The translations under genes were made by a program, and so were the position numbers. The notes under the pieces were generated by a model that did not search any database, had not been told where the DNA came from, and saw only the letters and a list, made by a program, of their open reading frames with translations. A stretch of DNA of 64,000 nt from the NCBI GenBank assembly GCA_000320605.2, contig KB445797.1, positions 928,474-992,473 on the forward strand, written 5' to 3'. Origin of the DNA: Gelatoporia subvermispora B. Its lineage: Eukaryota; Basidiomycota; Agaricomycetes; Polyporales; Gelatoporiaceae. Positions 55,836 to 64,000 of this stretch are shown here, piece by piece (position 1 is the stretch's first letter; every line of letters starts with the position of its first letter).

Positions 55836-57692
55836 ATGCTCATTCACCTGCGCCCCCCTCCCTCGACGAATGCTCACCCGAACATCCTGTTCACCATCGC
55901 CTTCGCTGACCCTTGCGAAAAGGTGCACATCCCGGCAAACTGGGCCTCGCAGCTATCATGCATCCAGCTCGACGAGCTGGAGATGCCGCGGACGATCCAC
56001 GCCTTGGACAAGTCGACATGGCTCACTGCTATCCTGCAGGATGTGATCTTCGACCTCGGCGCTGGCACTATTGCTTGCACATTCGTTGATGGCCCTACTG
56101 TCCACTGGCCGCTCACAAGCTCGGAGTGTCGCGCGGCTCTCGAGGGCGTCGTTGCAGATGTCGCCCAGTCCACGCTCGAGCTCGAACGCGAGCGCTCTCG
56201 CAAAGCCGCCCAGCTCGCATCCCGGTCCGACGCAGCGTCCCCGGAGCCCGCACCGGGCAAGCCTGTGAAGCACAAGCGACAGCGCTCGCTCCTTATGTCG
56301 CTCGTCGCATGCGTCAACCGGCTCACTTCGCATCCTGGCTCGAGCTCGGACAGCTCCGCCCCTGTGCCCACACCAAACCCCGCCTCCGCACCAGCCTCCC
56401 CCCGGAGTTCATGCTCCTCTGCTACCTCCCGCCCGCCATCCCCTCCCCCCTCAGCTGGCGTTCGCGCCTCCTTCCAGGCGCGACGCACCCCTTCCACCTC
56501 CGAGCACCTCCGCCGGCGCGCCCGCTCCACGCTCGTCGAGAGCTTCCGCCGCTTCGTCCTTACGGAGCTCAAGCCGCTCATGCAGCCCGGCGGCTACTGC
56601 GCATGGGTCGCGCGCAGCATGCTCCGGCGCGCGGAGGAGCACATGGCGTATCTCGTGCAGGAGGCCGGCGGGTCCCCGCCGGACCTCCTCAGCATGAGCC
56701 CCCCGCGCGGGCTGCTCACTCCGCCGTCCGAGCCCGCCCTCGACGATGACGCGGACCGCTCGTCCCTCACGGACAGCACCAGTACCGACACCGACGGCTC
56801 TTCCGTGCACACGCCCGTCGATTCTCCCGCGAACTCTCCGTTCGTTCCTACACCGCCTGTCCTTCCTGCTGTTATTGGCCTCGCGCTCACGCCTCTGCGC
56901 CGCACGCCGTCCCCACCGCAGTTCACAACCGAGGCCCTCGCGACCTACACTGCACTCGCAGGGCACTGTGCACGGCTTCGTGCGCTCGTCTCGCGGATGG
57001 ACTCCGTTGCCACGAACGTCGCTGCTGAAGAGGCAAGCTTCCTCGCTGTGCTCGAGATCAAGAGCCGGCGCCGCGCGTGGTCCTCCCGCGCGTATATGGG
57101 CGGCGCACGCATGGCCGATGTGAGGCTCGCGACACCGTTCCGGCCGTCGCCCCTCGGGCGCACGGAGCCGCTTACCCCTACGGCGACATCTGTGCGTGAG
57201 CTCGAGGTGACGACAGGCGAGAGCAACATCCTCACGCTTTTTCCGGTCAGCGAGGAGGAAGAAGAGGATGACGACGAGGAGCGCTTCAAGGACGCGCCCC
57301 TGCACCGCTTGGACTCCGCGGGCCGCGTCGTGCCCCTCTCGCGCCCGCAGATCCGATCGCGCACGCGCAGCATGCACCCGTTGCGCGCCCTGAACTTCGA
57401 CTTGACCCTTCCTGTGGACTGTCCCCCTGCGCAGGCCGCGCCACCGGCGCCTGTCCCCGCGCCCAGCCCTGCTGCACTGCCACCGTCATCATTGCTATAC
57501 CAGCCGCTGAAGACGCCTGTCATCGTGGAGCATCACTCCCAGGCCGAGCTCTGCGGTGTGTCTGCGTGCGTGGGCGTCATCGAGGCCACAGACGCGGACG
57601 ACGAGATCCCGCTGGACATGCCGCCCCCGTACCAGAAGGCCATCAGCCACGAGAGCGGGGAGTGGATATCTGGCATGGACACACAGTGCTAA
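55836..57692 (+). CDS. Intronless orphan protein, 618 aa, with acidic run and C-terminal PPPY motif
   Basis: The start is in a good context (CACCATGC). I do not recognise the family. Residues 1 to about 110 look globular. A basic KHKRQRS patch near 147 is followed by a Ser/Pro-rich region. A helical block at about 215-285 (RARSTLVESFRRFVLTELKP, then RRAEEHMAYLV) is followed by a Pro/Ser/Thr region with PPRGLLTPPSEP, a second helical block at about 365-425 (YTALAGHCARLRALVSRMD), an acidic EEEEEDDDEE run at about 470, and a C-terminal MPPPYQKA. PPxY is the ligand of WW domains, so docking to a Nedd4/Rsp5-type ubiquitin ligase is possible; this is inference. It is the only large multi-domain gene here without introns. 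Long antisense frames opposite it are GC-rich shadows. Confidence 0.72.
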   Translation: MLIHLRPPPSTNAHPNILFTIAFADPCEKVHIPANWASQLSCIQLDELEMPRTIHALDKSTWLTAILQDVIFDLGAGTIACTFVDGPTVHWPLTSSECRAALEGVVADVAQSTLELERERSRKAAQLASRSDAASPEPAPGKPVKHKRQRSLLMSLVACVNRLTSHPGSSSDSSAPVPTPNPASAPASPRSSCSSATSRPPSPPPSAGVRASFQARRTPSTSEHLRRRARSTLVESFRRFVLTELKPLMQPGGYCAWVARSMLRRAEEHMAYLVQEAGGSPPDLLSMSPPRGLLTPPSEPALDDDADRSSLTDSTSTDTDGSSVHTPVDSPANSPFVPTPPVLPAVIGLALTPLRRTPSPPQFTTEALATYTALAGHCARLRALVSRMDSVATNVAAEEASFLAVLEIKSRRRAWSSRAYMGGARMADVRLATPFRPSPLGRTEPLTPTATSVRELEVTTGESNILTLFPVSEEEEEDDDEERFKDAPLHRLDSAGRVVPLSRPQIRSRTRSMHPLRALNFDLTLPVDCPPAQAAPPAPVPAPSPAALPPSSLLYQPLKTPVIVEHHSQAELCGVSACVGVIEATDADDEIPLDMPPPYQKAISHESGEWISGMDTQC

Positions 57693-58345
57693 CGAGCGCG
57701 GCGGCCTGCAGCGCGAGCATCTGGCATGTCCGTGTGCCGCTGGTGCTGAGATCATGGATAGTAATAGCCTGGACGCTCCCTGTTACTCGGACAGGCAGAT
57801 ACGATAGAGATGCCCTATTCACCGTCTTGTCACGTTTCTTCGCATGTTCCGGACGCATTTCATGCCCATCTCTTTCTATTCTGCATTCACCCGCATCACA
57901 TCACGTCTTGACGCACGCATCTATTTCTGTTCATGTTGATACCATCACGCTGCATTCGCCTTGTCCGGTATGCCTTACTACCGCTCATACCACTCACGAT
58001 TATCGCGCTATCACGCCCCGTCGCATCTCACCGCATGTTACTAATGCCCTGCTCGTTCGCCGCGTTTCGGTCATCATGCGCGCCTTCGACTACGCACTGC
58101 TGTATCTAGTCCTTGCCAGTCCATGGCACTTACTAATAGTGATACAATGCCCGAGACTCGCCGTGGGTCCTCGGGCGCTAGACATAAACTCATTTCGTGT
58201 GCAGGTGTGAATTCCAGCCCGTATCCAGATTGCAGGTATCTAAGAGTATGCTAGTGATGTGCGAGACCAATGCAGAATATGCAACAGAAATCCAAAGTAA
58301 TGTGTAGGCTCTCCTCCACCACCGATCATCCTCATGAATTTGACC
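57693..58345. other. Convergent 3' intergenic region
   Basis: Between the orphan gene (+) and the Ldb17-like gene (-). Only 3'-UTR-like sequence seen. Confidence 0.5.
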
Positions 58346-60745
58346 CTACGCCATCCTGACACCATTCGTGAACGTCGTCAATGATGGCTGTGAAGACGAC
58401 GAGGCAATCCCCGTCAGACTCCGGTCGCCCCGCCCCGCAGGAATTGCAGGCGGCTTTCGTCTCTTCGGCGGCGGCGCAGGCGCGAGCCGCCGGTGCCCGG
58501 TCGACCGCGACGCTGGTATCGGCGGCTTCTGCTCCGCATGGCTCTGTGCTCGCGCGGCGGCGAACGACGCGAGCGGTGAGTCTGGTGGGTCCTCAGGCGA
58601 GCCGATGGGCGAAAACGGTGACTTGACCAGGATGGAGGGGGCAGCACTCCCACCATAGCCCGGCTCTTGCGTGAAGGTGGCCGACTCGTCGAGTACCCTC
58701 CGCCCGGATGTCGACAGTGCGCCGAGCGCCGCGGTTGTCCCCTCGACGTCCACGGACCCCGCGCGCCCGCGTCTGCGTGTGCTACCTGGGCGCTCCGCCG
58801 TCGCGGCCTCTGCGACGCGCGGGAGGCTCGTCACGCTGTCGTTGCTCCCGGCGCGGAATGTCTCGGGCGCGAGTGTCCGTGCGTGCACAGGGCGCTGCTT
58901 CGTCCCGGGGTCCGCACTCGAGCTCGTGGCACCCACAGTGATGTTCAGATGCTCGACGCTCCGGCTGGCTTTCGAGTTCCTGCGGATGGCGGCAAGGCGG
59001 TCGGAGGGATGTGGCGCGGAGGCGGTCGAGGCGGTGTCGGAGGGCGGACTGTCCCCCCGGGGCGCGACGTGCGCGATTCCGCTGTCTTGCCGCCCGGCGC
59101 CCTTCACAGTCGTCTTGCGGAACTGCACACACCAGTCACCACTCAGGCAGCGCGCAACGAGGCGCTTCGTGGTCGAATCTACGTCCCGGATCGACTCGTG
59201 TGCGACGAGCGACTCGAGCACTCGCACAATTTGCGCGCGCTTGTACGGCATATCGCGCAGTTGTGTTTTGCTGAGGAGCGGGTGCAGTACTCGGAGGTAG
59301 GTGTGGCGTAACTGGGCTCATGAGTCAGGACTTCACGCGCGTCGGAGCTGATGAGACAAACCGATTCGTTGTCCTCGTCAATATCACCGATCTCCCGTAA
59401 GAAGACATCAACGAGTACGCAAAGATCGTTGGTGTAGAAATATTCGGACATCCCCTTGGTCGTGAACAGCAGGTACAGCAATTTGAGGACAAGCAGCTGC
59501 ATACACAGGTCCTCCGGAGTTCGTTCTGCCTGTACCTCAATATCATGAGCTTGCGGACTAAATCTGCTTACGTACCTGCGCGGTTGAGCATGAAAATCAG
59601 GTTCTCTCCAAACGTCATGCTCGAACTCAGACGTGACATCAGTATACGCAACACGCGGTTTTCGTCGGTTGGCCGTTTGGACTCCTGCTGCGCCTCCATG
59701 ACGTTACCGTCTGTTGCCGGTGTATTTGGATGTAGAGACGCGACCATGAATTGTTCGTTGAGGGCAACCTGCAGGCGACGCTGAGCAGTAAACTATGAAA
59801 CAAAATCGGAAGACACATACAATGAGTTTGATCACTGAGTAATTGAAGGTGTCGTCATGCATGTCTCGTGTCTGCTCCACAAGATCAAAGAGATAGTCAA
59901 TGAATGTGTCATCAAAAATATCTGGCAGCACTGCGTATGAGCGTTGTGGGTTCTGCGCGTCCAAAACTGTCACTCACTCAGATCCTGGAGCGACAGCTTC
60001 TGCACCCTGCATACTTCGTACAACAGTCTGACGGACAGCGTCCGGAGCTTAGCCTCAATAGGCGCTGCTAGTCCCCGCGGGCCGCTCCCGCTGCTCCCGG
60101 CACCGCCAAAGCCACCGCCGAACGCCAAGCCAAATCCGTCGTCGACATCTGGGTCCACGTCCACACGGACATGGTCCATCAGGAGTGGAATGAGCTGATG
60201 CCACCGCTTGGGCGCGCGGAGGAAGGAGGGCTTGCGCCGGCCGTAAGCGAGCAGGACGCTGTAGATGATGAGTTGGCAGTGCGGGTCGGTATTCTGTGAG
60301 CAAGCGAGGTGCATGTGTGAGTTGGGAAGGACGCGGAGGTACACGTAGGGCGCACAGTTTGGGCATCGCCGAATAGATGTTCACTCATCCGCTCGGAGTG
60401 GAAGGCAAATAGCTCCGAGTTGAGGAGCATGTCACAAGCATGTTCGAGTTGAAGTGGACTCGTTAGGTATTGCTCTGTACCAAAGTTCAACATATCAGTA
60501 TTCCTGGTGGGAAGTCGGCATACACACCATGATATGCTGCGCAGAAAGAGACGAAGCGTCGCAGGGTGGCATCAAGGCGGTCGAGTGTGATGTCGTTCGG
60601 AATGTGAAGGATGTCATCGAGCTCTGTTGGTCACCGGAGTTGGTAAAGAGTATTTATGAGAGCCGCACAACCCACCCGCCCAGAATTGCTGCGCTGTTTC
60701 GATGATATAGACGATGCCGAAGACGTCCATCGGGGGAACCGGCAT
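58346..60745 (-). CDS. Ldb17/SPIN90-like actin regulator (leucine-rich domain plus proline-rich tail)
   Basis: Ldb17 works at cortical endocytic patches, where SPIN90-family proteins activate Arp2/3 to make linear actin. Exons ascending: 58346-59311, 59362-59525, 59576-59768, 59821-59921, 59978-60293, 60356-60474, 60528-60623, 60676-60745; these total 2,025 nt (674 aa). Residues about 1-430 are helical and leucine-rich. They include DVFGIVYIIETAQQFW, QLEHACDMLLNSELF, and the family's best block: LCMQLLVLKLLYLLFTTKG, FYTNDLCVLVDVFLREI, LRHTYLRVLHPLL. The C-terminal third is Ser/Pro-rich and ends with PAPPPKRRKPPAIPAGR, a probable SH3 ligand. A glycine-rich insert (GLAFGGGFGGAGSSGSG) lies near residue 155. 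The start may be 60,745 or the Met five codons later (60,730). Confidence 0.85.
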
Positions 60746-61787
60746 ACTGAACGCCCAGCGCAGCGGCGAGTCGTGGAGCTTGTTTGTGGCCCGTATAACT
60801 TTCAATGGCACGCAGATAGTACGCTCATTCAATTTTGTTCCAATGTACCATCTGCAACGGCTGCTCACCCGTGAAGTGATTCCTGAATCTCTCCTCTTTA
60901 CAGAAGTGATATAATCCGCGCCCCACGGCTCTCGTGGCAATCTTCGCCTTGGACTAACTCGACTCCTTGGTCTCGAACAGAATAGATATGTCGTAGCCAA
61001 ATAGTATATCCGATATGTCAGGGGTAGGATTGGGCAGGAGATGGCTGGCAGGGGAAGAGACCTGGGAGAGGATATTCAAGGTACTGGAGCTGGCTGTAAA
61101 AGGAAGTCACCAGCCGAGGCACACACTAGACGCCCGCCTCCATTCATCGCGCTAGTGACCACCTGAGTAATGGTTCCTCATTCTATTCCTCTTTTCGATT
61201 ACAGAATGCTTTTCACGTTGCAATGGACCACTGGATCTTTCTCTATTACCAGTGCCATGTCAGCGAGAGGCTGGCAGATATCAAATGCTCGCTGACAAGC
61301 CACCACCGCCCGCACTCCGCACGCGCTCGTACATTCACATGTCTCCATGCTAACTCGTCCGCAGCTCCCACTGGCCTCATGGCGATCTCTCATCTGTCAA
61401 GATGCACCCAATTTCCACCTTATCCGAACATACGCCGACCGTCGTCTGACCTGCGCATCAGCGTTAAAGGTGTCCTTGACCCAACTGGGAGCTTGCAACC
61501 GAACAGAAAGATGAACCCTGCACGATGCTTAACGAGTGCGAACTGACAACCAAGGCTAGATTGTTTTGATGCTGTCGCAAGCACCGAGTTGCTTTAACTT
61601 GGTCGTGAAAAGCGCACGATCGATGAAGAAGGGAGCGAGTACAAGGATCGGATAGCAAGGGTCAAACAAACAAAAGAATTGCTATACAATTTAAAGAACG
61701 TTAAACGCATCTTTCATGAAGGTGATTACGCCAGTCCATGAGTAGCTCACTACTTCATCTGTGTGCGCGCCCTTATGATTCAACCGG
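60746..61787. other. Intergenic region, 1.0 kb
   Basis: Between the Ldb17-like gene start and the protease 3' end, both minus strand. Nothing recognisable. Confidence 0.5.
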
Positions 61788-63597
61788 TCATGAGGAAGCT
61801 CCTCCGGACCAAGGAGCAGGCGCAAACCCAACACGGCCCCCGCCGACGTCAAACACAGCATAGAAACGCTCGAGCCATACCATCCCGTTGATGAAATCGA
61901 GCCCCGATCCGGATAAACAGCCAAGGTCGTTCACGACGAGATAGATCGCATCTTCATCGCCGCCCATCGCTCCGTTGAGCTGTCGCTGATGTTAGCGCCA
62001 TCCGCAGACAGGTATCCGAAAACTCACCGAGCGTGGCCAGGTCTGGGCTTCCCGCGTAAGTTCATACGTATGCTGTGTTGCGTGCCCAAAAGGGTCAACT
62101 GTGCCCTCTCAAGTTCTGTAGAGGAGGACGTACCTGGCCAATCCTGAACCAAAGACTATGCACTTTCGCATAATCCTTAGGATCAATCTTTAACAGACCT
62201 GTTGCATCATCGGGTGTAGCTCCCGTCAGGGTGAGGTACTGTTGGAATGCATCTAACCAAGTATGCGCACACTTAGCATCGGCTCATTGGTAACAGGATG
62301 GAGGTCACCATACCTGATGCAATGAGAAGCAACGACGTGCCCGTGTCTACAATCCCAGAAGCACCTTCCAGGAGCACCGTGGTGCTGTCTTTAGTGCCGT
62401 ATAACATATCCTGGTCGATGCCTACGAACTGGTTCGCGGGTTCTGTTGTGGTTAGGGGTCTGTCGTAATATTATTAACTGTCAATCTCCCCTGCAGTCAC
62501 AGTGAGAACACATACACCCAGTGCAACTCTCCAACGTAACGACTGTCGTCGACACCGCCGAAGGTAAGTACACCATTGACTTCCTCCATCATGTTGGTCG
62601 GCTTGAAGGAGATTCCAAGCATATAGCTATCCAGGAGTCCCTGATCATTTGCGCTGTCGAGCACTGTGGGAATGCATTCCGATGTGTCCGTCAGTGTCCC
62701 TGGATATTGGAAACACGTAAATGGCATTCAAGTAGCATTTGCAAATGTGCCCTCACCGCAGGTGAGATCCGTCGGCCCAACACTAGTGCGTGCCTAGTCA
62801 TTGGACATCGGGTGTAATGGAAGGGTCGAGCCACGTACCCAAGGATGCCATCTACCCCGTCAAAGCCCCTCGTCATTGCTGCGACCCCAATTGACTGATC
62901 AGCGATGGTCAAATCGCCTCCGATAGTGATAGTATCTATCCACTCCGTTCCTGTGGGGGGTGAGGTTAGCCCGAGATCCGACAGTCCGATGGCTACGCAA
63001 GGTCAACTTACCAACCATTTTGCCGCTTCCGTAGTCTACGTGCTGTGCTTGACCATTCAGGACGCAAATTATACTCCACGAATCAAGATACATACTACTG
63101 TGGACAGTGTTGGCTTGGACGTCGAAGTGATCTGGTAGGGCTGCCCGGCACCGACCCAAGTGTTAGAGCTGCCGGTGTCGACCAAGAGCTCATCTGCAAG
63201 AGCAGCGTTACAGCAGCCCGCTGACATACATACGCAGCCACTCACAATCCGTTGGCGGGTTCCCGATGGATACCTATCCAGACGATCGCTTAGCGAAGCA
63301 TCCCCAGCTGTCAGCCGCACACCTCACCGTTACGACATAGTTCACCGCTTGCGAGTCGCCTAGGTCGTTGAAGACACCGGTCGACCCGGAGCCGCCTTCG
63401 GCCTTCGCACGCAGAGCCTGTGCACGCGCCTTGTCGAGTTGAACCATGTTCGAGACGCCGGTAGTGTTCACGCGTCGCGCAAATGGGAGCGACACTGGCG
63501 AGGAGGAGATGAGGTTGCCGAGGAGGGGCGAGGCCGCAGCATTGGACGCGAGCAGGAGTGCGGTGCTGCCGGCGAAGTGGCGGCGGAGCTTGACCAT
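61788..63597 (-). CDS. Secreted pepsin-like aspartic protease (family A1)
   Basis: Extracellular acid endopeptidase. Exons ascending: 61788-61985, 62028-62072, 62134-62252, 62314-62459, 62516-62699, 62757-62782, 62839-62950, 63012-63042, 63096-63193, 63246-63273, 63328-63597; these total 1,257 nt (418 aa), the normal prepro length. The hydrophobic leader (FAGSTALLLASNAAASP) is a signal peptide. A propeptide with many basic residues follows to about residue 85. Catalytic motifs are LLVDTGSSNTW (first Asp) and GIVDTGTSLLL (second Asp); the flap region is YGSGKMVG. The C-terminal SGLDFINGMVWLERFY is typical of basidiomycete polyporopepsin-like enzymes. Three exons are only 26, 28 and 31 nt. An in-frame ATG 27 codons upstream would bury the signal peptide, so 63,597 is chosen. 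Confidence 0.92.
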
Positions 63598-64000
63598 GTT
63601 GACGCGGGCGGGGTGCTTGATGCTTGAGGCCTTGAGGAACGTCGTCGACCAGAGGACTGCTTCATCGTGGGCTGGCAAGACTTGTATATGGCGTTGAGAT
63701 CGGGACGGTGAGCGATCGGTTTGACATGTCGGATGAGCTCAACTTGAAGCGGTGCCAAGCGCAGGCAACTCGAAAGTCACGACGTGAACTTACCTCCTGG
63801 ACACTATTCAATGGCCGATATCTCCTTCCGGAGTCGGAGCCCTGGATTCTTTCATGAAGGGGAAGTGTGCGCAGTATATCTCGTGCCGTCCATGTTCACA
63901 GTCTTGGCCTACTGTATATCTTGGTCCAGAGATCGTTCGAGTTCTGACCGATACGCCCCTTGGCGTACATTCTAGGCCACAATAGCAATACGGTTCCAAA
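63598..64000. other. Upstream region of the protease gene; window edge
   Basis: 5' flank of the protease. No complete gene is visible before the window ends. Confidence 0.5.

Noticed and set aside
56451..57377. 308-codon frame antisense to the intronless orphan gene
   Set aside because: Low-complexity Arg/Ala/Gly composition typical of the antisense of a GC-rich coding region.
1..64000. tRNA, rRNA genes and CRISPR arrays
   Set aside because: I found none. The only tRNA-like match is the primer-binding site of the copia element, too short to be a gene.

Overview
The window is nuclear DNA of a filamentous basidiomycete, most likely an Agaricomycete. The coding regions are GC-rich and split by many short introns (mostly 45-70 nt, GT-AG). 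Codon use and gene content (copper-fist factor, secreted pepsin-like protease, TKL-type kinases, a full-length Ty1/copia element) fit that group. I read exon structures by hand; nearly every model below closes in frame over all its exons. The species cannot be named from the sequence alone.

Layout. 1-6.7 kb is housekeeping: a 14-exon hexokinase (+), the 60S biogenesis WD40 protein Ytm1 (-), and a peroxisomal MaoC-type hydratase ending in SKL (+), which shares a 391-bp divergent promoter with YTM1. 8-19.6 kb holds two paralogous kinase genes, TKL-A and TKL-B. Each has an N-terminal helical bundle resembling the MLKL/HeLo type, a TKL kinase, a linker (about 720 aa in A, about 80-100 aa in B), and a C-terminal domain I do not recognise. 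An orphan gene ends 32 bp before TKL-B and may be fused to it. 20.7-29.5 kb is an old segmental duplication carrying two paralogous single-pass membrane proteins. A kinase relic lies in the second unit, and a young, apparently intact copia retrotransposon (29,516-34,543) lies near its end. A 702-bp element with 21-bp terminal inverted repeats follows.

36-52 kb is the most interesting part. The ancestral order CaMK - kinase gene - copper-fist factor has been tandemly duplicated (units about 38.24-44.74 kb and 44.75-51.51 kb). This left one intact CaMK, one intact copper-fist gene, and a broken copy of each at the junction. Each unit carries a large minus-strand gene that reads in frame as a tandem-kinase protein of about 1,100 aa: an MLKL-like helical bundle, TKL kinase 1, a linker, a helical spacer, then TKL kinase 2. 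The second of these looks chimeric. Its first half matches TKL-A (30 kb or more away) down to intron sequence, and its second half matches its own tandem twin.

52-64 kb returns to conserved genes: purine nucleoside phosphorylase (+), a 618-aa orphan with a PPPY motif (+), an Ldb17/SPIN90-like actin regulator (-), and a secreted aspartic protease (-).

Taken together, the accessory centre of the window is a fast-evolving kinase locus. Its membrane-active-type N-terminal bundles joined to one or two kinases recall regulated-cell-death or recognition systems. That functional reading is inference; the architecture, duplication and chimerism are read from the sequence.
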